Positions 1 through 9,011 of a stretch of DNA of 21,445 nt are shown here, one piece after another. Every line of letters begins with the position of its first letter. Position 1 is the stretch's first letter. The position numbers and the translations under genes are program-made. A model generated the notes under the pieces. That model was not told the origin of the DNA. It searched no databases and saw only the letters and a program-made list of their open reading frames with translations. Source of the DNA: Silene noctiflora. Lineage: Eukaryota; Streptophyta; Magnoliopsida; Caryophyllales; Caryophyllaceae. The DNA is taken from assembly GCA_009801015.1 (NCBI GenBank), contig VHZZ01000223.1, forward strand, positions 145,230-166,674. The letters run 5' to 3'.

Positions 1-508
1 AAACAACATTTTTGCAATTCACATGAATTACAAATTCACATGAACTTAACTTCCTGGGAACTTCATCTTCCCGTGTTGAACCAAACAACCCCTTACATTA
101 CTTTTCACGTCGCTTGTTATCGTTACCATGTTAGTATGAGTATGTTTAACTCGGTCACGGCGTTAATAATAACAATCCTAAATCGTAATAGCGTAGGATG
201 TTGTGATAATGCGGAAATGACTCTTTATCGATCCTGGCCCTAACTTGGTATTGTCGTCATATCTATATACTCCTAGCTAATACGGAGTATAAAATATATA
301 CTTGTTTCATCGTCCATTTTTATCATCTTATTTGAATGAATGTCGGTATTTAAGATTACCGAATGAATACTATTTATAAATCATTTGTACCCTTTGAGTT
401 TAGGAATTACATGTAAAACTATCACATAGCATTTTCTATTTAATAATCATTTTACCCTTTTGATTTTAATAGTTAATTACTCCATCATGTATCTAAAAAT
501 ATCACATT
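1..508. other. AT-rich intergenic DNA with degenerate repeats
   Basis: I see no gene here. The only open frame (40-243, +) has no similarity I recognise. The right half contains a degenerate repeat unit of about 66 bp, listed separately. Confidence 0.6.
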
Positions 509-526
509 AACATTTGCCAGTGCATT
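509..526 (+). repeat. SINE target-site duplication, left copy
   Basis: AACATTTGCCAGTGCATT, matching the right copy at 17 of 18 positions (C/T difference at base 9). Confidence 0.8.
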
Positions 527-628
527 GAGAACAAGAGCTAGCTCAAGTGGTAAGAGCTCTCTTACCCCAACCATGAAGGTGGAGGTTCGATTCTCACCCG
601 CGACATAGTGCGCTCATTTGAACCAAAA
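527..628 (+). mobile_element. tRNA-derived SINE, short copy
   Basis: The body of about 102 bp is tRNA-like at its 5' end. A pol III A box (TAGCTCAAGTGG) lies at 539-550 and a B box (GGTTCGATTCT) at 584-594. The D-arm stem GCTC/GAGC (541-544 with 554-557) is intact. No acceptor stem can be formed, so it is not a working tRNA gene. The body ends in an A-rich run and is bounded by an 18-bp direct repeat with one mismatch (509-526 and 629-646). SINEs are mobilised by LINE machinery, and an L1-type LINE lies 110 bp downstream. The family cannot be named from sequence alone. Confidence 0.75.
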
Positions 629-646
629 AACATTTGTCAGTGCATT
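629..646 (+). repeat. SINE target-site duplication, right copy
   Basis: AACATTTGTCAGTGCATT. Its first two bases merge with the SINE's A-rich tail, so the exact boundary is uncertain by a few bases. Confidence 0.8.
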
Positions 647-721
647 TAATTACTGCTCGTACTATTTAGGTGATCTATTTATAACATCTGATTACTATTT
701 ATCAATCATTTTTACCCCTAT

Positions 722-737
722 GATTGTAAGAAAATAA
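722..737 (+). repeat. LINE target-site duplication, left copy
   Basis: GATTGTAAGAAAATAA, identical over 16 bp to 4392-4407 directly after the LINE poly(A) tail. Its last five bases (AATAA) are also the first bases of the duplicated LINE segment, indicating a microhomology-assisted 5' junction. Confidence 0.9.
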
Positions 738-798
738 CCGTAAAGGTTTTAAGAGGGTTTATGGTGTAATAACCGTAAAGGTTTTAAGAGGGTTTATG
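733..798 (+). repeat. 35-bp-period duplication at the LINE 5' junction
   Basis: A 31-bp block at 733-763 is repeated identically at 768-798. The second copy continues into ORF2 and encodes the L1 endonuclease motif NNRKGFKRVY; with the preceding codons this reads WCNNRKG. The first copy is joined directly to the target duplication. A jump back of the reverse transcriptase near the 5' end, followed by joining through AATAA microhomology, would produce this arrangement. Confidence 0.85.
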
Positions 799-3700
799 AG
801 CGTCTTGATAGAGCCTATGGTTCAAAGGACTGGTTCTCTCTTTTTCCAATACGGGTGTTAATCACTTCCCAATTCAACTTTCTGATCATGCACCCATTGA
901 GCTTAATTTTAACCTTATCCACAATTCTAATAAGAAACCTTATAAAATTGAAGCTTGGAATCTGGACAATGAGGAATGTTTGTCTCTTGTTCGAAATAAC
1001 TGGGAAATGGATTGTGTTGGTTCAGCTCCGTTTACTTTGATTAGGAAACTTGCTAATATTAGGAACATCATGAGGCGTTGGTCTCTTGATANACGTAAGA
1101 GTTGGTGCAGAAAATGGGAACAATTTGATGAGCGTCTTGAAGTGGCTATGAATCTTGCCATCTCTACGGGAAATGATGAGGAAATCACTAAAACCAATCA
1201 GGAAGTTACGGAGTTTGCTAATGCTGACGCTATTTATTGGAAACAAGTGCTAAGTTGAGATGGAATATTGACGGTGATACATGTACTAAATTTTTTTTTA
1301 ACTGGGTTAAGGGTCGTGCTGGTCGAAATTTTATTTTGTGTCTTAAGAGTTCGTCTGGGGACTGGATACATGACCATGGCGCCAATAGGAATTATTTCCG
1401 TTCTTTCTTCTATGATCTTTATAATCCTCCTGTTCCTGAAGTCAATGATTCACAACCGAACTCACAAACTTTGGTTGATTCTTTATTCCGGAATGTGAAT
1501 ACTAAAGTGAAGGGAGACGACTTTGATTTCCTCTCCAAAAATTTCACCCCTAAAGATGTCACGAGGGCAGTTTTTCAACTTGGTAGCCTTAAATCACCTA
1601 GACCTGATGGGTTCCCTGCTATCTTCTTTCAGAAATGTTGGAATACTGTCAAGAAAGATGTTACGTCTGCAGTTCTGAGCATGCTTAATAACGGTACGAT
1701 TCTAAAAGAGCTTAACAGGACCTTTATTGCTCTTATTCCTAAGTGTGAATCCCCTGAGAAAGTTGAGGATTACCGTCCTATTAGTCTCTGCAACGTGGTT
1801 ATGAAAATTGTGACTAGATGTATTACTAATCGCATTAAAAGAGTCATGAAGTATCTTGTTAGTGATTATCAAAATGCTTTTGTTGCTGGGAGACATATTG
1901 GGGATAATATTTTGCTCGCCCATGAAGCTATCCAGAATATTAATCGACACACTAAGGGGGCTTGCGGAAGATTTGCTTTCAAGGCTGATATGAGCAAGGC
2001 TTATGATCATATTAAATGAGATTTTCTGGAAAAGACCCTCTTTTGTTATGGCTTCTCGGTAAAACTTATTAAACTTATCATGAGTTGCTTGACCTCAGTT
2101 TCCTATGAGGTTTTATTGAATGGGGCACCTTTAAAACAGTTCCGCCCCTCTTGCGGTATTCGCCAAGGAGATCCGCTCTCCCCCTACCTATTTATTCTCT
2201 GTACTGAAATACTATCACAAAACATTTTAGCTGCGGAAGCTAGTGGTATTATAAAGGGAATTAAGCTATCTAAGGATGCTCCCCCTTTATCTCACCTTCT
2301 TTTCGCGGACGATTCGATCTTTTTCCTCCATGATAAAGGTGATGCGTTTTCTGTTTTGCGGAGGATCCTGGATTCTTATTGTCATGCTTCTGGACAGATC
2401 ATGAATGAGGATAAGTCGGGTATTCTTTTTATTCCAAGCTCTACGTTACTGTCGGTTCGTAGTGGTCTACGTACTTTCAACATTTCTAAGAGTAAAGGTA
2501 TTGGAAAATATTTGGGTATTGAGATTGATTTCCCATCTTCTAAGAGAATTATATTTGATAGTCTTATTGAGAAAGTTAAGAAACGTATTTCTTCATGGAA
2601 TGGGTTTTTTTTGTCTCCTGCTGGCCTTCTGACTCTGATTTCTTCTGTTTTGTCTACCTTATCTAATTATGTTCTATCGGTATTTAAAATACCGGTAAGT
2701 GTGACTAACAAAATTAATTCTTTGTAATCACATTTTTGGTGGGTTGGAACGAGATCTTCGTCTACGGTTCACTGGTGCAGTAAAAATTTTCTCAGTTTAC
2801 CAAAGTCGGAAGGGGGCCTTGGGATCCGAAACCTTAAATGCATGAATCAAGCATTACTTGGAAAACTCGCTTGGAAAGTCCTTCATGACCGTAAGTCTCT
2901 CCTAAGTCAAGTGTTCTTCAATAAGCTTTTTAGGAAAGAGCAAATTCACTCACCTGCTGCTTTGGCTCCAAGCGCTTCGATGTCATGGGGGTGTAGGAGT
3001 ATCTTACATGGTATGGATCTTATTTTGCCAGGGATTGGTTGGAAATTTGGCATTAATTCGAACTTTCAAATTTGGAAGGATAAGTGGGTTAATGGGATGA
3101 CTCCTCCTTATGTTACTAAGTTGGGGTTCCCTCCGCCCGATTACATGACAGATGCGACTGTGTCAAATCTCTTCCTGCCATCCCTATGCTGGAATAAGGA
3201 ACTTGTGTTTGATCTTTTTGAGGAAGAGTGGGCTTCTAAAATATGTGCTATGCCGATTTGTAAAAGTACTATCCATGACTATATCTACTGGCAACACACG
3301 ACCACGGGGATATACTCGGTCAAAAGTGGATACGCCACCTGCCTCTCCTCTCTTTTGCGTAAGTCTTGATCTATTCGTGATGGTACAAGGGCTAGTTTGG
3401 CTTTTAAAACTTTTTGTAAAAGGAAGCTTTGGCGCCTTCCAGGACCTCAGGTTTGGAAAATCCTCACTGACTCTCTTGCTGTTGGTGAGGAGTTCAAAGC
3501 AAGGAATATTAATATTGAGTACTCTTGCCCCTTTTGTCGTGACATTGGAAATTTGGAGACTCTATCTCATCTTTTCCGTGATTGTGAATTGGTGAAACGT
3601 CTGTGGGCTTCCTCTCCGTTGGGAACTTTCACTGAAAATATCTGCTTAAAAGAATGGCTTCTTAACTGGTTCACCTACTTTGGTTCTTGTAAGGACTCTT

Positions 3701-4391
3701 CTTATCGCACCATATGTTTTATCTCTATTATTTGGAGTATCTGGCGCCTACGTAATGATGGTTTTCAATGGAAAACAATTTTCCATTGACTACTTTTTTA
3801 ATTTACAAGCCAGTGTGGCGAATGTGGCTTTGAAAGCGGAGGAGACTACCTCGTTTAATGCGGATTTGCATTTGTTACGTCTTTCTGACCCCATGGATTG
3901 TGTCCGGACAATCCTTTCTAACCATTTTTCTCATTTTCTGATTGGAACGTCGGGCACTTGCAATCAGTTCCGCGTAAAAGTTGATGCCAGTTGGGTGCAT
4001 CCTTACCAAGCTGCAGCTGGGTGGATTATTTACTCCCCCATTGGGGATTGTGTTTGCACTTGAGCTGTTTCTTTCCTTGCGGAATCTCCCCTTCAAGCGG
4101 AAGCTATGGGAATAAGGGAAGTCGTTAAATGGGCTATGGAAAACAATTTCTTGCATTTGGATGTTTCCTCTGACTGCCTCCAACTTCTACTTCAAATTGC
4201 CCTGGTGGATGTTCCTCATTTGATTCGGGGCATTTTACGAGATTTGGCTACTCTTATTCCGTTGTTTCATTGCATTAGTTTTACTTTCTTGTCCCGTAAA
4301 CTTAATAAGGTTGCCCACAACCTAGCTAGAGCTGAATTGGGCTTGTAAACTCTATTTTTACTGTTGTCAAAAAAAAAAAAAAAAAAAAAAA
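738..4391 (+). mobile_element. 5'-truncated plant L1-type LINE with poly(A) tail
   Basis: This non-LTR retrotransposon copy of about 3.65 kb is bounded by a perfect 16-bp target-site duplication and ends in 23 A residues (4369-4391). All recognisable protein similarity is to ORF2 of plant L1 elements: the end of the AP-like endonuclease, reverse transcriptase, CCHC-type zinc knuckle and a C-terminal RNase H domain. ORF1 and most of the endonuclease are missing, as expected when target-primed reverse transcription stops early. The reading frame is broken many times, so the copy is dead. The intact target duplication suggests moderate age. Confidence 0.93.
762..4348 (+). pseudogene. LINE ORF2 remnant: endonuclease end, reverse transcriptase, zinc knuckle, RNase H
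   Basis: Known role: ORF2 nicks the target and copies the element RNA. Visible motifs, in order: endonuclease end with RLDRAYG (801-821) and catalytic SDHAPI (881-898); RT with EDYRPISLCN (about 1765-1794), FKADMSKAYD (catalytic Asp 1987-1989), GIRQGDPLSPYLF (2155-2193) and FADD (2302-2313); zinc knuckle CPFC-x10-H-x4-C (about 3526-3585); RNase H with Asp 3983, Glu 4100, Asp 4172 and His 4316. The frame shifts near 848, near 1246 and near 3775. In-frame stops lie at 2017 (TGA, where Trp is expected), 2725 (TAA), 3367 (TGA) and 4061 (TGA). The protein ends at 4346-4348. The TGA at 3787 is only reached because of the nearby frameshift. Not functional. Confidence 0.92.
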
Positions 4392-4407
4392 GATTGTAAG
4401 AAAATAA
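4392..4407 (+). repeat. LINE target-site duplication, right copy
   Basis: GATTGTAAGAAAATAA follows the A-run at 4369-4391 and matches 722-737 exactly. With the left copy it fixes both ends of the LINE insertion. Confidence 0.9.
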
Positions 4408-5145
4408 TTTTTCAGTTTTTTAATATCTAAGTTCATAAAACGAGCATATATTGTGCGGAATGCATTTAGATTAGCAAAAAAATTTGTCTCATCTATATAT
4501 AAATAAAATGCTATTTAACTTTTTTAATTTAAAACAGATATGTTCGTGTCCAAGTAATTTGCAGGAAAGACTTTATTCTTCATCATGTTCGACTTTATTT
4601 TCATCATGTTCATTAGCCAAGTACCCAAAAAAAAGTCATCTCTTTTGTAGGAGTTAATTTGAAAGCCGTCATAAGTTTACGACATTGTTGACTTGACATA
4701 ATCATTCAGTAACAGATTCAAGATTTAATATCGTTGGGATCTTTACAAGGGCGAAATAATAATGAACAATAAGATACACGAGAAAATTCGATAACTGAAC
4801 TCAAAATATTAGTATGGGTATAAAATTAAAACAATTTAAGGGGCGAGTGGTCGACCGCTCCTATTAGCACAGTAGCACCCCTTAGATCCTGCATTGTATT
4901 AATCTCGCAGTTGATAAATAATCATTCAATGACGTAGTTAAAGAGACTACTGCATGGCAAGGAGCCAAGTATTAATCTGGCTTTATGTATTGGGTTGACA
5001 AAACTTCCAACTAGATTCAAAATAAATGACCTCTACTATCTAGTGTATCCATTACACTCGAGATCTCATAGTACAATAGTTACATCTTAGCACTACTATG
5101 CAATGTTAGCTAGTAAATCAACATTATTTACTTAGTTACTAGTGA
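4408..5145. other. AT-rich intergenic DNA
   Basis: No coding potential seen on either strand. This is the right flank of the LINE insertion, with scattered A/T runs and a duplicated TTCATCATGTTC phrase near 4577-4611. Confidence 0.55.
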
Positions 5146-5275
5146 TTCGAGACGGTCTTATATAAGATCAACCAAAATCTCTGTATTATTCATTTGATTT
5201 ATAGAGTAAATGGACTCATCTTATGCTCTACTGCTCATATACGCATTCATGTCCGATAGACCGATATAATACAAC
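5146..5275. repeat. Degenerate MITE-like remnant with a GAGACGGTCTTA motif
   Basis: The segment begins CGAGACGGTCTTATATAAGA, which contains a small inverted repeat, and runs to a weak counterpart (GATAGACCGATA) near 5256-5267. Similar GACGGTCTTA or CCGTCTCA pieces recur elsewhere in the window. I infer an old, unnamed MITE-type element; the boundaries are approximate. Confidence 0.3.
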
Positions 5276-5410
5276 AACATAATCTGAGTAATAACAATAT
5301 AACATAGAATGTGCAATGTCAGCACTACACACTTCGCCCATAAGCCAAAAAAAAAAAAGACTAAAATCACATGTTAAGTTGATATGAGACACTCATCAAC
5401 TTAATCTAAG

Positions 5411-5757
5411 ATCTCGAGCACAAATCCTTAGACATCGATTGTTGTGTTAATTAAAATCATGACTCATGATCGAGCTATATCAATCATTGAGTCTTTAGCT
5501 CATCAAAAGCTGGTTTACGATCCAACAAAGTTAATTCATCGCACATAATCCTACTTTGCTCGAATCTAAACAAAACCTTACAAACATCTCGAGCACAAAT
5601 CCTTAGAAAATTTCAATGTAACAAGGTCGTATTACAATTATGAGCTATTATCAATCACCATTGTGTTTTTAAGTAGGCTTAAGAAAAGGTGGTTAACGAC
5701 TCAACGAAAGTTAAATCATCGTACATAATCCTACTTTACTCGAACCTAAACAAAACC
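5411..5757. repeat. Diverged tandem duplication, ~175-180 bp unit
   Basis: Copy 1 (about 5411-5580) and copy 2 (about 5586-5757) share their start (ATCTCGAGCACAAATCCTTA at 5411 and 5586) and their end (CACATAATCCTACTTT... and CTAAACAAAACC at 5566 and 5746). The offset is 175 bp at the start and 180 bp at the end, so small indels have accumulated. The pair ends about 340 bp upstream of the PDF1-like start codon, at the outer edge of its likely promoter. Confidence 0.7.
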
Positions 5758-5908
5758 AAATGATTAAAAAACTCACATAAACTAAACATCAAGACAACAC
5801 CTTTTTTTACATAAAAAGAAACAATAATTTAATTTCTTACAAAAAGGAGCAAACATATACTACATAAAGAGAGTAAATAAATAAGGTCATTTAATTATTA
5901 GACAAATG

Positions 5909-5916
5909 TAAATGCA
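5909..5916 (+). promoter_or_regulatory. L1 box (TAAATGCA), epidermal HD-ZIP IV binding site
   Basis: The exact L1-box octamer lies 181 bp upstream of the PDF1-like ATG. In Arabidopsis this element is bound by ATML1 and PDF2 and drives PDF1 expression in the outermost cell layer. An AACCAACCTAC stretch, resembling MYB AC-elements, follows directly (about 5915-5925). The octamer also occurs by chance elsewhere (reverse strand at 641-648 and 4461-4468), so the call rests on its position before the right kind of gene. Confidence 0.7.
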
Positions 5917-5956
5917 ACCAACCTACACCACATCAACTACTTTCTCTACCTGCATG

Positions 5957-5964
5957 TATTTATT
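5957..5964 (+). promoter_or_regulatory. Possible TATA box for the PDF1-like gene
   Basis: TATTTATT lies about 130-140 bp before the ATG. The region between it and the ATG is C/A-rich leader-like sequence (ACAAACCCTAGCTC, then CTCAAAATCCCTC). The match is weak, because AT-rich octamers are common here. Confidence 0.3.
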
Positions 5965-6096
5965 TCCTTTAACAAAAAACAGCTGTATTATTTACAAACC
6001 CTAGCTCTTTTAAAATCCTCTCAAAATCCCTCATTTTATTCACTTTCATTTTACACAAAAACCTTAGTAAAATATCACCTAAATAAGAGAGAAAAA

Positions 6097-8520
6097 ATGG
6101 GAAAAAGTAGAGAAATATTTTCTAAAAATAATAATGCTATTTTATGGGTTTTTTTGGTTATGTTATCGAATAATTTGTTAATTCTTCCTGTTTTATCAGC
6201 TACGAATACTATTATTGATGATAATAATTATAATAATTTTGGGAATGAAAAGAACTACTACTCTTCTCCTGCTGACCCACATGTTACAACTCCTTCTTCA
6301 GGTGTGTTTCCTTAAATCATTTCTTACTATTGTTTTAGTTCGGATAATAATAGGGCGTCATCGTATATCATTATGTTCGTGAGAGGTAGTACTAAGAGTC
6401 GATATCATCATCTGGTGGGTCTAGCTCATTTTGTGTTTATTTTCTATAGATGTTATGTTGCTTTAATTTCTAGATTAGTGCTTGTTTTCTTGTTTATTCT
6501 ACATGACTAAAATGTCTTAATTGATTTTTTTAATACAACAATATTTTATAGAGTATGACATAAACTGCATGATTTTTTCACTTGCCATGACTGAAATATC
6601 GTACTCCCTCTCACTCAACGGAAAGTTTACGCTTTTATTTACAAGAAATATTTTAATCAAATATAAATAATCCGTTGACTCAAAAAGAAGTATTACCATA
6701 AAAACTCCTCAAACATGATGTTTTGTTTGAACTATAACTATTTAATATGAGTGGTAATACAATTATACTCCAATTAACTCAATAGATTCTTCATATTTTA
6801 TTAAAATACTCCTCGCAAATAAATAAAAGCATATATAAAGAATATGCCGAGTCGGAGCTACTAATAAAATTAATAAATACTAAATGTTGTTGTTACATGC
6901 ATATATACATGCATATTTAGCTTAAATAATACTTAAAAAAACATGCTTTTAACTATATTAACAACAATTTAAATAATTTTATATTGCAGGATCCCACCAC
7001 CATGGGTCCCACCACAAACCACCCAGCAGCGGCGGAAGCGGTGGCTACTACCCAAGCCCTACACCAACCCCTCCTAGCAGCGGCGGCAGTGGAACCTACA
7101 ACCCTCCTTTAGTACCATCTCCACCAATTGATGGTGGTAGCGGCGGTGGATGTTCATGCCCTACACCAACAACACCGTCGTCACCACCACCAACTAGCGG
7201 CGGTGGTGGAAGCTATTATCCTCCAACAACCCCGGTGTCTCCAAGCACGCCTTTGGTTCCTTCTCCTCCTTTTATTACTCCTATTGTTCCTACACCACCT
7301 ATTTTCCCTATTTCTCCTCCTACTCCTTTTGATCCTAACACCCCTCCTTTCCCATGCACGTAAGTATTTTTTACTACCCCTTTTTTTACCATATTTACTT
7401 CTTTTTTATCGTATTTTGAACGTAATTTTCACCATAAGACATCCGTAAAAGAAGTTGTGGGGTATATTAACTCAAGGTTAAATTGCACAAATTTGATGTC
7501 CTAGTTGGAGTTATATGTTCTTGTTTATTTAAGTTCGACATTCAATAATTATTACGTAAGACTGTTATACATTGGCCTGATTTGAACTACGATTTTCTGC
7601 ATGTTACATACCAAATTTATTGATAAGCGGTTGTTTTATACCGTAAGACTGTCTTATTTTATAATTTGCGTTAGCGCTATGTGACCATGCATTGACAAGT
7701 AAGGATTTAATCTAGAAAATAGAAAAAAATTATTGACCACTAGAAAAAGATATATGGTTGACAATAATATTAGGAGTATTACTCCAATACTTTATTTGGA
7801 TTATTTATTGCTAAGCTTAAAGCTGTGTCACTTTATTTGAATAAATATTAATTGAATTTTGTATTAAATGTGTAGTAATGTTGTGTTACCAACCCTGTTT
7901 GTCATTTGTTACGTGTCATTAATTTTACGTACAAAATTGATGACCAACAGTCAATAATGTAATTAATGTCATACAAATATAATGGATACTCCATTTTGTA
8001 TTTAATGTCTAGTTATGTTGTGTTACCAACCTTTCTCATTTTAAGTCAAAATATGCATATCAAAAAATGACTTACAATGAAGTACCCGGATCCTATGTCA
8101 CCGGTCCATATTCGAGTGTCCGAGTGTCAAAAACACGTACGTGTCTCCCGAGAACTAATTTTTTTCCGTGTGTTATGTTTATGCAGTTACTGGGGAAGCC
8201 ATCCAGCATTGATATTCGGAGCACTAGGATGGTGGGCAACATTAGGAGGAATAATGGGAGTAGCAACATTGCCAGGACTAGGAACAAGTAGCACCAGCCT
8301 GCAACAAGTTTTAAACAGTCCTCGAAACGATGGGTATGGATCCCTTTACAGGGAAGGAGCTGCCTCTTACCTTAACTCTATGGCCGCCAGGAACTTCTAC
8401 TTCACTACTCCACAAGTTAAGGACGGTTTCCTTTCTTCGCTTAACTCGGAAAAGGCCGCTGCTCGTCAAGCTAGACTCTTCAAGCTTGCTAATGAAGGCA
8501 AACTCAAGAAGTTTGTTTAA
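6097..8520 (+). CDS. PDF1: Protodermal factor 1-like secreted proline-rich protein (3 exons)
   Basis: I infer exons 6097-6301, 6990-7359 and 8187-8520, giving 909 nt and 302 residues plus TAA. Introns begin GT (GTGTGT, GTAAGT) and end TTGCAG/ATGCAG, and the phases agree. Residues about 14-35 form a hydrophobic signal peptide (AILWVFLVMLSNNLLILPVLSA). Exon 2 encodes a His/Gly/Ser and Pro/Thr-rich middle with repeated GGSGG-type linkers and TPTPP, SPP and PFITP units. Exon 3 encodes the conserved C-terminal domain: C-x-YWGSHPALIFGALGWW, then NSPRNDGYGSLYREGAAS, then KAAARQARLFKLANEGKL. This order matches plant PDF1 proteins, about 300 residues long, which are expressed in the shoot epidermis (L1 layer) and thought to act in the cell wall. 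The ATG follows a leader with no earlier in-frame start that I see. An L1 box upstream supports epidermal expression. Confidence 0.93.
6302..6989 (+). other. PDF1-like intron 1
   Basis: Intron of 688 bp in phase 1: exon 1 ends TTCTTCAG before GTGTGTTTCC, and the acceptor is ATATTGCAG before GATCCC. If unspliced, the frame stops 12 bp into the intron. It contains a Stowaway-like MITE at 6604-6690. Confidence 0.88.
6604..6690. mobile_element. Stowaway-like MITE in intron 1
   Basis: The 87-bp element has imperfect terminal inverted repeats. The left end CTCCCTCTCACTCAACGGA pairs with the complement of TCCGTTGACTCAAAAAGAAG at the right end. It is flanked by TA on both sides (6602-6603 and 6691-6692). 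The CTCCCTC end and TA target duplication are hallmarks of Stowaway (Tc1/mariner-type) MITEs. Confidence 0.7.
7360..8186 (+). other. PDF1-like intron 2
   Basis: Intron of 827 bp in phase 2, with a strong GTAAGT donor at 7360 and a TTTATGCAG acceptor ending at 8186. It splits the Thr codon of the PC-T-YWGSHP motif that joins the proline-rich middle to the conserved C-terminal domain. It holds a short diverged direct repeat. Confidence 0.88.
7857..8035. repeat. Diverged direct repeat inside intron 2
   Basis: About 43 bp at 7857-7900 recurs at 7993-8035. Both contain TTTTGTATT.AATGT and the identical core TGTTGTGTTACCAACC. The 136-bp spacing suggests an old partial tandem duplication. Confidence 0.65.
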
Positions 8521-8734
8521 TATAATCCTTGATTATTATATTCCATAGTAGATGAGTTTGATGCATGAATGTGTTTAATTGCTTTGTTAGTTGAAATTTT
8601 TATGTGGTGTGGAATTTTAAGAATTGTGATTTGGTAGAGACCTATATTATGAGTGATTTATGTTATTTAATTTCTCAGTTATTGTCACTAAGCTAGTTTC
8701 TACTCGAATGTCGACAGATGAAGTATTTAGAAAT
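8521..8734 (+). other. Probable 3' UTR and downstream flank of the PDF1-like gene
   Basis: AT-rich sequence follows the TAA. I see no canonical AATAAA, so the polyadenylation point cannot be placed. No open frame of note. Confidence 0.4.
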
Positions 8735-8825
8735 CTCCTCCAGTCTCAATCATTTATTTATCTCTTGTTATTTTTTGCGATTAGTATTTTAATCAAAGGT
8801 AAATAAATCACTAAGACAGAGGTAG
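8735..8825. mobile_element. Stowaway-like MITE downstream of the PDF1-like gene
   Basis: The element of about 90 bp has imperfect inverted ends. CTCCTCCAGTCTCAATCATT (8735-8754) continues into TATTTA and pairs with TAAATAAATCACTAAGACAG (8800-8819), which continues into AGGTAG. The ends resemble the CTCCCTCCGT Stowaway terminus. The left TA target duplication is not clear, so the left boundary is approximate. Confidence 0.6.
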
Positions 8826-9011
8826 TATGGTTCAACAAGATTATAAGAAAATTATTAGGATTTTCTTGAAGTTCAGAACTTCAGACTTATTTTTCTTCAT
8901 TGCATGCCTTTAGACTTCATGATTTATCTAAGTAAACTCTCATACTAAGTACGTACAGACATTTTTATTCGACATGGAAGCGGAATTTGAAAACGTTTAT
9001 ATTTGTCGAAC

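Larger units (their letters stand above)
369..724. repeat. Degenerate ~66-bp repeat, at least three copies, split by a SINE
   Basis: Related ~30-bp blocks of the form 'ctattta..aatcattt.taccc' occur at 369-398, 435-464 and 694-724. A linked block 'atgta..a.ta.cacat' occurs at about 410-430 and 487-507. The first two copies are 66 bp apart. Removing the SINE and one target duplication (120 bp) puts the third about 139 bp after the second, close to two units. The array therefore looks older than the SINE. The LINE later inserted at the edge of the third copy. Confidence 0.5.

Noticed and set aside
527..610. A functional tRNA gene
   Set aside because: Only the D arm and promoter boxes are preserved; no acceptor stem can be formed, and the unit sits inside a target duplication with an A-rich tail, so it is a SINE.
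7128..7448. A leucine-rich 106-residue + strand frame
   Set aside because: It is an out-of-frame reading of the proline-rich exon 2 of the PDF1-like gene (CCT/CTC repeats) and runs through a strong GTAAGT donor.
8067..8291. A 74-residue + strand frame overlapping exon 3
   Set aside because: It starts in intron 2 and reads the conserved C-terminal domain in the wrong frame.
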